64,000 nt of DNA from Bathynomus jamesi (GCA_023014485.1 JAJOZX010002361.1:534001-598000), one strand, 5' to 3'. Counted from the stretch's first letter, positions 44,486 to 56,266 are shown. Notes: generated from the sequence alone by a model not told the origin. Translations and numbers: made by a program.

Positions 44486-44491
<6 letters not shown>
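44096..44491. mobile_element. 396-bp palindromic MITE
   Basis: It is an almost complete palindrome. It starts CAGGGTATCTCAGAAGTCGC and the end complements this (GCGACTTCTGAGACACCCTA). TA flanks both ends. Arms are ~190 bp, interrupted near the centre by a short internal copy of the GGTGCGCGACTTCTAAGA terminus. Half of the same element is at 6158-6309. Confidence 0.9.

Positions 44492-44523
<32 letters not shown>
44492..44523. repeat. (AT)n microsatellite
   Basis: A pure TA run between the palindromic MITE and Tc1 copy C. Confidence 0.95.
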
Positions 44524-44526
<3 letters not shown>

Positions 44527-44752
44527 TGACGCTCATAAGTATTTGTACAAAGAAATATTTCAGTTATGTTCCCCCTTCTCTTTTGTACCATGCACAATAT
44601 AGTTCGGAAAAGTTACCGTTCGTTTGAAAAAAATTTGTTCAATTCCAACATTCAGTATAATGTAAAGCATCAAAGAATTTGAATAAAATAAAATAAAGTT
44701 AAAATGCAAAAGTTTTCGTACATTTACTAAAAAAATTATTTAATACTCTGTG

Positions 44753-46200
44753 TGTCCACCTTTTGCTTGAATGACCAGTGATTCGTTTTGGGTATTTTTC
44801 TACGAGGTTTCTACATCTCTCAGTCGAAATTTTAGCTCATTCTTCTAAAGAAAATTGTTGTAATTCATTCAGATTCGAAGGGTTTTTCTTGCGGACACCT
44901 TTTTGTAAATCAAACCATAAATTTTCGATTAAATTGAGATCTGGGCTTTGACTGGGCCACGCGAAAAGCTTGACATCCTTTTGTCGAATCCATTTCATAG
45001 TGCTCTTACTTTTATATTTTGGATCACTATGTTGTTGCAGTACCAGGTGCGACCCATTCGCAACTCCCGAAAATCCCGAACTGAAGGCAATACAGTTTTT
45101 TCTGAATTTTCCTGATATTTCTTCGAATTCAAGATTCCGTTGATGACAACGAGCTTTCCTGGACCAGAAGCACCAACATTCCCAAAGAAGCAAACTACCA
45201 CCACCATGTTTAACCGTAGGAAGGGTATATTTTTAACTTCAATACAACATTTGATTTTCGCGAAATATACCTTTGCTCGTTGTTCCCGAATAATTCAATT
45301 TTGATCTTCCAGAATGCAAATCCATCATTTTGATTATCCTTGCCGTACTTTAAACGAGCTTCTTTGTGTACTTTTCGTAGCAGAGGTTTTTCCGTGCGAC
45401 TCTTCTCTGCAGCAGGGTATTTTTTTACACAGAAACTGCTGGGATTTTGTCCCAGTGGTCCTTCATATTGCCCCAGCAGTCAGCCTCATTTGTCCCAGCA
45501 GTCAGTCTCATTTGTCCCAGCAGTGATGTGCCCCTTACCCCCCCTTTTCAAAAGTATAATAGTATTATATATATGTTCTTATTTAAATTTAAGTAATTTC
45601 ATGGAAATATATCTTCTTAATAATATTATGAAGTGTCCCTCACATCTACCACTATCTTCTGCTTTCTCTCTCTCTCTCTCTCTCATAGATAATCTCTTAA
45701 TTTCTTGTTTGGGTCTCTTTCCTTTACTGTCATATAAGGCACGAAGGAGATTATTCTAATTTTTCTTCTGTTGTGCCCTTTTATTACACGATTAGGTGCC
45801 CTTTTGGCTTTTGCCCCAGCAGTGAAAATTCCTTAAAAATGGACTGCTCTGCAGACCATCCTTTCTCAATGTACGACGTATAGTAGAGAGACGGGCATCG
45901 ATCTTAGACAGTCTTAATGTTTGGCAAATATCACCTGCAGTCACTCGTGGATTCGCAGCAGCCATTCTTTCAATCTGTCTAGCTATACGCTCTTAAATCT
46001 CGCATGGTCATTCACACCTTGGAAGAATTTTAACTGTTCCAACTTTCAAAACCTTTTCATTTTACGAGTATAATTGCAGCAACCGTCATAAATGGAATTC
46101 AAAGTTCTTCTCCTATCTTCCTATAACTCTTTCCAGATTCGTGTGCAGCAATAACGTATCTCTTAAGATCTGTAGACATCTCCTTACCACCACGACCCAT
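44753..46200 (-). pseudogene. Tc1-like transposase (copy C), inactivated
   Basis: The gene starts MGRGGKEM on the minus strand at 46200. The DNA-binding part is read in shifted frames. After the MITE come HKEARLKYGKDNQNDGFAFW-like sequence, NGSHLVLQQHSDPKYKSKS, TMKWIRQKDVKLFAWPSQSP and DLNLIENLWFDLQKGV. The second catalytic Asp is again His (QQH), as in copy A, while the final Glu is present. The last 118 codons are open (44837-45193). Confidence 0.85.
45413..45846. mobile_element. hAT-like MITE in Tc1 copy C
   Basis: The ends CAGGGTATTTTTTT and, complemented, CAGTCCATTTTTAA are flanked by a perfect 8-bp duplication CTCTGCAG (45405-45412, 45847-45854). The subterminal part repeats TTTGTCCCAGCAGT several times, probably transposase-binding motifs. 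A (CT)n tract lies inside. Confidence 0.93.
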
Positions 46201-48646
46201 TGCTTACTAATGGCTTGTACAATGTACAATCATCCATCTTCCATGAAGATTCACAGAGAAAATTCTAGAATTCGGAATTGCTGAGTCTCCAATCAATAAA
46301 CATTCAAATACTGATAAAAACTTTAAATTCTTCAAGCCTTAGGTGGCCCTACAAGGTATTAAATAATTTTGTAAATAAATGTACGAAAACGTTTACATTT
46401 TAATTTTTTTTTTATTTTCCTCAAATTTTTTGAAAACTTTTCAAAACTATCCTACCCATGGTACAGAAGATAAGGACGAATATAACTGAAATATTTCTTT
46501 GTATGAATAATTATGAATACTTATGAGAGCTACTATATATATATATATATATATTGTGGCGTAGGGATGTGGCGACCCCATCCCTCGCCGAAAGGTGAAG
46601 CTAGGTCCGTACCTTCTACGATACAGAAGGGAAAAGATTGGGTTGGGAACCCATTCTTCTTTCCACGAAGAACAACAAAAGCCTTGGATGTGGTCACCGC
46701 GCCTGCCCGGGCCAGCCGCCCACGTAACTGCAGACAGGCACGTGTAGGTGTGTGGAATGTGAGGAGAATAAATGATGAGCGAAAAAAGAGAAGTAATGCG
46801 GTGTTCAAGGGTTGAAGGTTTGACATTATGGGAGTATGTGAAACTAAGATGAAAGGAGGTGGAGACTATGAATGGGGAGGGGGATTAAATGTGTGAGGGC
46901 GGGTGTGAACGAGAGGGTGAGAGGTAAAGAAGGTGTGAGCCTGTTGATGAATGAGGTATGGTATGAAATGATGAGAGATTTCTCGTGTGTCAGTTTCCGG
47001 ATTGTGTGTGTGTGTGTGAAATTTAAGTTTGTGAGAATGAAAGTGGTGGTAGTAGTTTGGTTATGTGCCGTGTGATGATAAGTGTGAGGATGAGAAAGAA
47101 AGCTTCTGGAGAGATCCTGATAGTGTGATCGGAAGAGCGCCTCAATGTTACAAAATGTTTGTGATAGGAGACATGAATGGGAAAATTGGCGTGGGTCCAG
47201 AGGATAATGTGTTGGGGAAGCATGGTGTAGACGATAATAGGTGTACGCTGAAAGAAGTATGCAGTGAAAGGAAGCGGTGTGTAACGAATATATTTTTGGA
47301 ACATAAGAGAGTACATAAGTACACCTGATATATAACAAATAATATACATAGAGAGAGAAGTATGATAGATCATGTGTTTCTGAAAAGAGGTATGCTGAAA
47401 GAGGTATGTGACACACGTGTTGTGCAAGGTATGAATGGGGGCCATCTGACCACATGGTAGTCTTGTGTACACTGAGGTTGTGTGGAGTGTGAAAGAAAGT
47501 ATATGAAAGAAAAGTAGGTCACGAAAGAATTAAAGTGGAAAAGTTAATGGTGAGAGAGGTAGCGGAGGAGTACAATAAGAGTGCATGATGAATTGTGTGT
47601 AAAAGATGCAAATCAAATGGATATGAGTGAAATGCGGAATGTGTATAAGGAATGTCTGATTAGGAATGCAAGAAGTGTGTATGGGGTTGCAACATGAAGA
47701 AGGCATGTAAGATGCCGAGATTGCGTCAGCGGTTGAGAATAAAAGGAGGAAGTGGTTGTTGTGTGCGCAGGGTGATTGTGATAGAGAACAAAGTCGAAGA
47801 AGAAAGAGGGTGTATAAAGAATGAAGATACTAAGAGAAGTGTGAAGAGACTAGTGTGTCAGAAGAAACAGATAGTAAGCAGTGAGTTTGGAAGGAGGATG
47901 AATGAGAATTATGTAGAGAATAGAAAACTGTACTGGAAGGATGTGCGGAAATGCAGAAATGAAACTAAGAAAGACGTTTGAGAGTAAGGGATGGAAATGG
48001 AAGAATGCTCACAACGGATGTGGATCTACAGAATAGATGGAAGAAATATTTCGAAGGTTTGGTGGGTGGAAGAGATGACAGGAGTGCAAATATAAGTATG
48101 CTGGGTTTTTGTTGTGAGGAGGATATGTGACAGAATGCCTGAGAACACAGCGATGGATGAAGTGAAAGCGACGGTTCGCAAGCTAAAAATTGGAAAGGCG
48201 GTTGGCGCGGATGGAATATATGGAGAAATGATTAAGTATGGGGTTTGAAAGGGTCAGAGTGGTTATGGCGCATATGTCAGAGTACATGGACAAGTGGAAG
48301 TGTGCCTGAAGACTAGAAGAAAGCAATAATTGTTCAATTGTACAGAATGAAAGGCGAAAGGAGTGAATGTAAAAACTACAGAGGTATAATTCTGTTGAGT
48401 TTAGTGGGGAAGGTGTATGGTAGGATAATTATAGAACGAGTTCGTGGTATTACAGAATGTTTGGTGAGCGATGAACAAGGAGGGTTCCGAGGTGGAAGAG
48501 GCTGTGTGGATCAAGTGAGACAAATGATTGACAAAGTATGCAAAAGGGATTACAAGATATACATGGCTTTTATGGATCTCGAGAAAGCGTATGATAGAGT
48601 AAATAGAAAAACCTTGTGGCAGGTCTTGGGTATATATATACACACA

Positions 48647-48649
<3 letters not shown>

Positions 48650-48716
<67 letters not shown>
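48650..48716. repeat. (AT)n tract within LINE RT
   Basis: A pure TA run between motif A and motif B coding blocks. Confidence 0.95.
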
Positions 48717-48718
<2 letters not shown>

Positions 48719-49087
48719 GGTTGGTGGTAGACTCATAAATGCGTTGAAAAGTGTTTATGATGGAAGTAGTGCATATGTGAGAGTAAATAAAGAACTGAAT
48801 GAATGACTTGACATAAATGTTGATGTGCGTCAAGGATGTGTGATGTCTCCATGGCTGTTCAATCTGTTTATGAATGGAGTGATGAGAGAGGTGAAAGTGC
48901 GAATGCTTGAAAGAGGATTGAATCTGGTGTGTGATGGGAATAGGTGGGGCCTGTCAAATCTGTTGTTTGCGGATGATGCTGTGCTATTTACTCAGAGTGT
49001 GATATGCAAGAGGCTGTTAAGAGTTTTGTGGCTGTGTGTGAAAGAAGACTGTTGAAAGTGAATGTGGATAAAAGCAAGTTATTGATT

Positions 49088-49190
<103 letters not shown>

Positions 49191-49990
49191 CGAACTATCA
49201 AGTGATGGTGAATGATGAAACACTAGAGGTGGTAGAATCTTTTAAGTATTTGGGATGTGTATTGAACAAAAGAGGTACGAATGCGAATGAAGTTATAATA
49301 GTAGAATGAATCAAGAAAGAAGGGTAGCGGGTACGCTGAAAGCGGTTGTGAGGAAGAGGAGAGGGGATAGAGATGATGCGAGATGTTTACATAAAAGTGT
49401 GTTAGTACTGACAGTTTTGTATGAGTGTGAAACATTAACACGGAATTAAAGGAAGAAGTTAAGAGCAACACACTTGAAATGGATAACTTGAGAAGTGTGT
49501 GTGGCGTGCGCCGGATTGACAGAGTGAGAAATCGTATGGCTCTGAACAGCTGTGGTGCGCTCCGCAATGGAAGTGAAAATTGAGGAAAATGTGTTGAGAT
49601 GGTTTGGACATATTAAAAGAATGGAAAATAACGGAATTGTAAAAAGAGTGTATAAGAGTGCTCGCGAATGTAGAAGGAGGAGAAGCTGGATGGACATGAT
49701 GAATGATTGCGTGAGGAAGCGTGGACTTCATCTGGGTGATGTAGAAGTGGATAAAAGTAGGTTGGAATGGAGGAGGAGGTTTATTAAAAGTTCGAGACTG
49801 TCTCTCTTATTTTTGACAAAACCTGGAAGCACCACCACGCATGGTGTATAAAGCGCCGCAGGTGTGAAATTTAGCCATCTGAGGAGGTGCTGGTCCACCA
49901 GGATGTCGGTATGAATGAACGTGTATGCCTTAATCTCTGCCTTTTCTCTTCTTCCTTAGTTTTTTAAAATTTTTATATCCGAGCATGTCT

Positions 49991-50086
49991 GCATTCTCAC
50001 CCCAACTCATTTGGGAAATGAGATTTTCATGATATATATACAGATAATCATTAGATAATATATATATATATATATATATACACACC

Positions 50087-50142
<56 letters not shown>

Positions 50143-50359
50143 TAACGTAACTTAATTTATCCTAACGTAATCTAAATTGGGCCAACCTAACCTAACTACG
50201 CTGCAGTACATTGTTAATAGAATATCTTGTCAAAGAAACTTTAGGACAACACATCGTGAATCTCTATAAATGTATTTACAATACATATCCTTTAATATTC
50301 AAGAACACGGGAAAACTCTGATGGTAAAAACTTGCGGCAAATTGGATAAGTTCTTATTT

Positions 50360-50401
<42 letters not shown>

Positions 50402-50739
50402 AGGAAATTAATTTTTAGCCTTCCCATCTCCCCACCCCTCAAGCCACGAACCCCTCTCGCCTGTGCAATGTTTCCATCGGCCACGCCACTCACTATTCAA
50501 AAACACAATTTCTTACTTTCTTTCAGCTTGTAGTTTGCATAAAAATGGAGGGTAATTTTGAAGTTTAAGAGCCGTCTCGAAGCCTGGATGAAGCAATTAA
50601 AACTTTGGTCTATATTAGGAAGACCCAAAAATTAATTTACTTCTAAACTGATGTCACCTCTGAATATTCCGAAATTCCCACAGCGGTTCCGAAGAATGAA
50701 TGAATGAGTAAATATATAAGAATATGTACGAAAAATAAC

Positions 50740-50772
<33 letters not shown>

Positions 50773-50911
50773 ATATATGGAGTAAGTGTAGTTTACGTTC
50801 CCCTGACGCAAAAGGAGACAACTACACTAGGTCAAAGTTGGGGAACATAAACTACACTAGGATCTTTAGGAAACATTTTTTTAAATGAATCCATGAAATA
50901 AAACGTTAAAA
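49991..50911. other. No gene seen; microsatellites
   Basis: (AT)n at 50056-50135, (CT)n at 50363-50396 and (AT)n at 50740-50778. A short AACCT-type stretch lies near 50190. Confidence 0.6.
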
Positions 50912-50953
50912 CTAACGAAAATATTACGATTTAACCTAACCAATCGTCAATTA
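50912..50953 (+). repeat. Foldback-family core fragment
   Basis: AAACTAACGAAAATATTACG and TAACCTAACCAATCGTCAA match the core of FB1-FB3, here as a single arm ending at (AT)n. Confidence 0.7.
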
Positions 50954-51690
50954 TATATATATATATATAATATATATATAACGCACTGAAGAGTATGTAC
51001 ACTCATTTTTTAACCTCTGAGGCCTACATTACCAAAGTGATTAATTTATAAAACTTGATTCATTACTTCTTATTATTTTGTTTTTACTCGCTGTATCTTG
51101 AAATATAACAACACTGAACACCATTGCAATTGCAAGAATAATGATCATGTCGAATTATATTATCATCAACAGTTAAACAACACCTTACTCTATTATTCCA
51201 GGTGATGAGTACGTGACTACAGTCACAAAAGACTCCTCCTTTCCCACCCTGAACTATGAATTTGTCAGAATTACCCTGTAAATCAACCAACCAAGTGAAC
51301 ACTGGCATCTGTTTGTATTAACAGTCGCAAACGAAAACTCAACGCGAGTGTGTTAATTTTTTAACCTTTCTCTATATTCGTGGGTTGACGGTTTAAGCTT
51401 CTCGTATAGTAAATGTTACGTTTCCTCTGCTGTACTGTATAGTGAAGATTTGCTTCTTTGTATACTCGGTTCATATACTTTTGAATCTTAACTGATTCCT
51501 GTGATTAAGGTTTGACACGTATTTTAAATAAATAGTATTTTAATCTTTAGTTTAATGTACTTTCTTGTTTGGCGTGATTGAAGTTTACAGATGTAAAAAA
51601 ATAATTTTAATTCTACATTTATTTTGTCTTCAGTTATTATATTTGCATCACTGATCTTAAACAATTGTTAGTGAAATCGAAAGATTTTCA
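50954..51690. other. No gene seen
   Basis: A minus-strand Cys-rich 74-codon frame (51084-51308) is the only candidate and has no recognisable domain or neighbouring exons. AT-rich otherwise. Confidence 0.4.
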
Positions 51691-51848
51691 GATACTTTCC
51701 CGTTATCCTGGACCCCAGACTTTTTTTTTTTTTTTTAATAAGTAACTAACCAAACCTAATCTAACCTAACTAACTTTTAGGTTAGGTTTGGTTAGTTACG
51801 TAACATTAAAAAAAAAAAGTATGGGGTCCGGGATAACAGGAAAGTACC
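51691..51848. mobile_element. Foldback element FB4
   Basis: Arms of ~75 bp (51691-51768, 51776-51848) read GATACTTTCCCGTTATCCTG, GACCCCAGAC, a T17 run, and AACTAACCAAACC. The right arm has A11 in place of the T17 complement. The spacer is under 10 bp. Confidence 0.85.
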
Positions 51849-52130
51849 TTTTTCTTAATATGAGTGATAATCACGATTAGATGCTAAACTTTCAGGATAA
51901 AGATCACTGGTTTCATTTACTGTTACTATCAAGAGATTTTCTGAATTCAACTGTTTCCGGCGGCATGGCAACAAGCAAGTTCACCATATATGTCAGGTTT
52001 GTGGATTAAAATTGTAATAAGTAAACTGTGTGAATATTTAAGTTATTACTATCGTGTGTGAATATAAATATCTTAATCTTTGTTTATTTTTCGTTTCACG
52101 TGACTGAATTTTACAGATATAAAAAAGTAA

Positions 52131-52302
52131 CCTTCTCTAGTTAGCTTTATAAGGCTAACTAACGAAAATATCACGACCTAACCTAACCAATCGTTAGGTC
52201 AACTGTACGCACTTGAGTGGTTAGGTTAGGTCGTGATATTTTCGTTAGTTAGCCTCATAAAGCTAACTAAAGGAGGCTGGGGCACTGATCTTCAGGTGAT
52301 CC
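52131..52302. mobile_element. Foldback element FB2
   Basis: Arms of ~59 bp (52131-52189, 52217-52275) carry the same GTTAGCCTYATAA, AACGAAAATATCACGACC and TAACCTAACC blocks as FB1. The right side extends to GGTGATCC as in FB1, while the left arm is shortened. Confidence 0.9.
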
Positions 52303-52370
52303 AAAGTAACTTTAACTCTACATTCCTCTGTTTTATTTTTAACTTATTTCTAACACTGCTCTCAAAAAAT

Positions 52371-52591
52371 GGTACTTTTCCGTTATACCCAGCAATTTCT
52401 TCTTTCCCGATTAGGTCAACTGTATGTTCTTGACAACTAGTTAGGTTAAGTCGTGATATTTTCGTTAAAATATTCGTTAGTATTTGGTTAGTTTTAACGA
52501 AAATATCATGACTTAACCTAACCACTTGTCAAGGGCGTACAGTTGACCTAACCGGGAAAGAAGAAATTGTGGGAGTATAACGGAAAAGTAC
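52371..52591. mobile_element. Foldback element FB3
   Basis: The 100-bp arms (52371-52470, 52492-52591) run from GGTACTTTTCCGTTATACCC through a TTCTTCTTTCCCGATTAGG block to CGTGATATTTTCGTTAAAA. The core is shared with FB1 and FB2 but the outer part differs. The spacer is 21 bp. Confidence 0.9.
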
Positions 52592-53535
52592 ATATATTAT
52601 TTCTGGTTATAGATTTCTGATAATGGATAGTTAAGCAAAAAACTATGACTTCGTAACACTATATCATGAGCCAAATTAAGTATCTGATATATGTGTATTA
52701 CGACCAAAGTATCTGCAACAAGTCAAAACGGAATACGAAAGAAACTTTAGATTTTGGCAAATTAATTTCAATCTCTGACTAGCAGTTAAAATGTTAAGTT
52801 AATTTCCACAGTTAAACCGACAAAATTTCGATTCTCTCTCGTAAATAAACCCATTCGACTAGAATTATCCATTCACAGTTTAGACTTTCACACAGTTACA
52901 ATGTGGGTCAGTTCATCCTTTAGAAAATTAGGGTGCAAAATACTGTATAGAAAACGTACTTAACCCCCCCCCCCCCAACCTTCTCCCACCAAATGCTTAT
53001 ATTGATGTGTTTCGTTGCATGTTCTCAATGTGGATCTTAAAACTTTCGATTCTCGCGCTGGATTTTAGGATTGCTGTGACGTTAATTTTTAGGAATTAGA
53101 AGGTACTTGTGGAGTGCGTTTTTCCAAATTTCTGGGTGTCGGTAATCTTCTGATTTTTCAGCTTTTGTGGTTTGATCTTTATATATCTTTTAAATATGAA
53201 ATTTTGTCGAATTTAATACATACGTCTGACTTCTTTCTTTTGTTTTCGAAATGTAGTTTCAGGAAAATAGTTGGCCTACAATCGTAAAATTTTTAAAAAC
53301 CATAAAAAATTACTAATTGATAACGACTTTTTTTTTTATCTGATTACTGTCAACAACAAAATAAAATATTAAAATAAAAACCGAATGCTACCAATTAGTA
53401 ATTTTTTATACTTTTTAGGAAGTTTGTAGGGGAAATTTTTTCCAAAATTGTACATTATCAGTACCATGCACAAGCTCTCTAACTAGGGAAAATAAAGATA
53501 AAACTTAAGGTTAGTGGGCACCTGTACAATTTGTT
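52592..53535. other. No gene seen
   Basis: AT-rich non-coding sequence with a C-run near 52965. Confidence 0.4.
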
Positions 53536-53812
53536 GTAAGTACGACTACGCCGAGCGTCAACAGGTGGCACGACGGAGCTTTAGGCCCACAGTAGGCGGG
53601 ACCCATTGCTCAACTCCCGATCGACGTCGTGGCTACGTCGCAATACCTCTTCCCATCAGGTGAAGGAGGTTAAGCGACATTAGTATGTAGTTGGATGGTT
53701 GATCTTCCTCTGTAGTGAGATGATGTAGCGACCCGCGGTTCGTATTTCACGTAAAGCTGTCGTCCCCCTGCGTCACGTGACATTCGCCGTTACGGAGGAG
53801 GTTAAACAAGCA
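53536..53812 (+). repeat. 5S-rRNA-like SINE with tRNA-like tail motif
   Basis: AGGAGGTTAAGCGACATTAG and TAGTTGGATGGTTGATC resemble the 5S rRNA internal promoter (A box GAAGTTAAGC and C box TTGGATGGGTGACC) in correct order and near-correct spacing. Upstream ATACCTCTTCCCATCAGGTG also follows the 5S pattern. Downstream is GGTTCGTATTTCACGTAAAG, nearly identical to GGTTCGGATTTCACGTTAAA in the composite SINE. An A-run ends it. Confidence 0.6.
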
Positions 53813-54384
53813 AAAAAAAAATTATTTTTTTGCTTGAGGTACCTATTACTATAATTGAGAAGTTTGGGAGCAACCCGAGCACCTTAACTCGGTTTTTCCG
53901 TCACTAAATCACTCGATCAGCAAGAGCTGAACTCCTCTAGAGAAGCCAAGGTTTTCGATGACTTATGAATGGTTTGAACTTCCGCAGACACACTTCAAAA
54001 AATTTCTTAATATAAAAGTGTTTCCCTCTAAAAAGGGGAAAACGGGAAGACGTAGAAAAGTCAATTTCTCGTTGACAGATTTAAAAATTCTTAAAAAAAT
54101 GTAGACTTAAAAATTACTTTGAAAATGTCTTTTTAGGATTTATGAGACTTTTAAATAATTTAAAATACGCTTAAATATTTCAATACTTTGAAAATTTAAA
54201 TCCCTCATTATTTTGGCATTTAAATATTAAATCTGGAAATAAAGAATGGGAAGAAATTACAGAATAAATAAATAAATAAATTAAAAATAATTTGAAACGG
54301 AAAAATGTGGTAAACTAATTCAAAATTTAGTAGTGAATAAAATAATAAATTATTTTGGAGTGGTCTGATTATATATATATATAT
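53813..54384. other. No gene seen
   Basis: AT-rich. A short palindrome of A-runs and T-runs (AAGCAAAAAA/TTTTTTGCTT) is at 53806-53835. Confidence 0.4.
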
Positions 54385-54440
54385 ATATATATATGATGAA
54401 TAAAACCACGAAGGAAAGGAAACACAAAATGGTGCTCAAG

Positions 54441-54465
54441 CGCTTTCGTCTAATGACATCCTCAG
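54441..54465 (-). ncRNA. Hammerhead-ribozyme-like core in Penelope terminus
   Basis: On the minus strand CTGAGGA, then T, GTC-ATTA-GAC and GAAA form the CUGANGA / stem II / GAAA pattern of hammerhead cores, with one unpaired U at the base of stem II. A possible short stem III (GC-GCTTGA-GC) follows. The expected cleavage UH is not perfect (CACC). Penelope-like elements are known to carry such ribozymes, but catalytic competence here is uncertain. Confidence 0.5.
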
Positions 54466-54541
54466 GAACACTGAAGTACATAAAAAGGTTACAGCCTATA
54501 TATAGGTTACAGAAAGAAAAAAAAAGAAAAAAAAATAACAT

Positions 54542-54552
<11 letters not shown>

Positions 54553-54628
<76 letters not shown>

Positions 54629-54630
54629 CA
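54553..54630. repeat. Long (AT)n microsatellite inside Penelope 3' region
   Basis: An almost pure TA run preceded by (CA)n. Confidence 0.95.
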
Positions 54631-54907
54631 TACATATCTATATATACAAATACATACATACATACATATATATACAATAAACAGAGAAGTAAAAATTAAA
54701 AATTAAAACCTTAAAGGATTACCAGTGAGGCGTACAGATTTGTAAGGAAAAATATCGATTTTTAGCACAAGATCAAATGGATTATAAAAATACAAATTTA
54801 TACTGGAACTCTGCCCGGGTTTTAACACACTGCTGCCTATGGTCAGGTTTCGATATATATAAAAAAAATAAAATGCAAATTAAAAGTTAATAAAGTAGAA
54901 GACAAGT

Positions 54908-56233
54908 TTACCAAAGATTTAATGTTTTACCCTTCTTATCTAAATCTGTTTTAAAGGAATTCAAAATAACAGGATCGAGTTGAAAAAGACCTTTGCTTAT
55001 GTTGAAGTTATTTGAAAGTTGGATAATGGCAGACTCAAGAATATTTCTATTAACAATGTTGCTTGAATGGAATAAAACTGAAGCATTATTCCAATCAATA
55101 CAGTGGGCTAACTCTGACAAATGGACAAAAAGGGCACTGGACAACTGTCCTGTTCTAACGGAATATTGATACTGTTTTATACGTGTGTGCAAATCCTTTC
55201 CCGTCTGACCTATGTAAAAGGAATCACATTGTTTACAACCAATTTTATAGATAATGCCTGAATTATTGGTAGGGCTATTTTTTACTATGATATTTTTCAC
55301 AATATTGTTATATGAAAATACTACATTAATATCCAAAAGTTTAAGTACATTAGCAATGCCTAAAAAGCCCGGGAAAAATGGAAGTACTAAAATATTTTTT
55401 GACAAAGTACGAGTGTTAATATTGACACGATAGAAAGTTCGTTTTGCCTTGTTGAGACAAGATTCCATAAACGCAGATGGATAACACAAATCACTTCCAA
55501 TACCGTTGATTTTTTCCAATTCAGCATCGATGTATTCCGGACTGGCGATCCTAAGGGCGCGGAGAAACATTGATGAAAATATGGCCTTCTTAGTGGGGGT
55601 ATCATGTCCCGAGTAAAAGTGTACGTAGGACAAATTGTTTGTCGTCTTCCGATAGATACTAAACTTAAAACCTGGGCTTTCCCTATGTACACGCACATCC
55701 AAAAATGGGATTGAATTGTCTTGCTCAACTTCTAAAGTAAACTTAATGGAGGGGACTTGATCATTTAACTGAAGGAGGAAGCTATCCAGGTCACGATTCA
55801 TGGGCCAGATACACAAAATATCGTCGACGTACCGCAACCAAGGGATGCCAACCCCCAGGATTCTCGGAATATAGGTAATTTCGAAAAACTCCATATAAAT
55901 ATTGGAGAGGAGGGGCGATAAGGGGTTGCCCATAGCCATCCCAAAAACTTGTTGATAATACTCGTTATTGAAAGTGAATTTACAGTCTTTGATGCAAAGC
56001 TTAATGAGTTCCAAAACAATGTGTGAAGGTAGTGGCAGGTCATACTTATGTAATTCTTGGGAGAGAAAGTCAAGCATATCGTCAATCGGCACTTTTGTAA
56101 ACAATGAACAAACATCAAAACTGATCAATTTATCGTTAGTTTCAGTACGTGCATTATTCAATTTTTCCGTAAGATCCATGGAATTTTTTACATGTGAATC
56201 AGAGATAGTTCCGAGAATGGTTTTATTCATCAT
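54908..56233 (-). CDS. Penelope-like reverse transcriptase with GIY-YIG endonuclease, 5'-truncated
   Basis: This 441-residue ORF would copy element RNA and nick target DNA. RT: KLISFDVCSLFTKVPIDDML (motif A Asp), YQQVFGMAMGNPLSPLLSNI (motif B), IPWLRYVDDILCIW (motif C with both Asp) and DNSIPFLDVRVHR (motif D/E region). A linker with ESCLNKAKRTFYRVNINTRT leads to the GIY-YIG domain: IIYKIGCKQCDSFYIGQTGK, LHTRIKQYQYS and HLSELAHC. The N-terminal ~200-250 residues of the family are missing. The ATG lies in terminal-repeat sequence (ATGATGAATAAAACCA is also at 54393), so the start is a junction artefact. No internal lesion is seen, suggesting a young copy. Confidence 0.9.
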   Translation of the reverse strand: MMNKTILGTISDSHVKNSMDLTEKLNNARTETNDKLISFDVCSLFTKVPIDDMLDFLSQELHKYDLPLPSHIVLELIKLCIKDCKFTFNNEYYQQVFGMAMGNPLSPLLSNIYMEFFEITYIPRILGVGIPWLRYVDDILCIWPMNRDLDSFLLQLNDQVPSIKFTLEVEQDNSIPFLDVRVHRESPGFKFSIYRKTTNNLSYVHFYSGHDTPTKKAIFSSMFLRALRIASPEYIDAELEKINGIGSDLCYPSAFMESCLNKAKRTFYRVNINTRTLSKNILVLPFFPGFLGIANVLKLLDINVVFSYNNIVKNIIVKNSPTNNSGIIYKIGCKQCDSFYIGQTGKDLHTRIKQYQYSVRTGQLSSALFVHLSELAHCIDWNNASVLFHSSNIVNRNILESAIIQLSNNFNISKGLFQLDPVILNSFKTDLDKKGKTLNLW

Positions 56234-56265
56234 AAATATTTTTCACGTGTTACTTTCGTGAAATA

Positions 56266-56266
<1 letters not shown>

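Larger units (their letters stand above)
44524..46534 (-). mobile_element. Tc1-like element, copy C, with hAT MITE
   Basis: The left end GAGTGACGCTCATAAGTATT and the right complement AGTAGCTCTCATAAGTATT are the same TIR family as copies A and B. (AT)n lies on both sides. A hAT-like MITE interrupts the transposase N-terminal half. Confidence 0.85.
54385..56266 (-). mobile_element. Penelope-like element, copy 1
   Basis: The minus-strand element has one long RT/GIY-YIG ORF. Its 3' side (54390-54480) holds a hammerhead-like motif. Its 5' side (56228-56266) holds TTATTTCACGAAAGTAAC, which in copy 2 (5353-5400) is contiguous with the other terminal block. This fits the pseudo-LTR structure of Penelope-like elements. 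(AT)n tracts bound both ends. Confidence 0.85.

Noticed and set aside
46844..47472. Long minus-strand ORFs
   Set aside because: Antisense of the RTE-like endonuclease region, where the plus strand shows the catalytic motifs.
51084..51308. Cys-rich 74-codon minus-strand ORF
   Set aside because: Cys spacing fits no family I know, and there are no neighbouring exons or repeats to support it.
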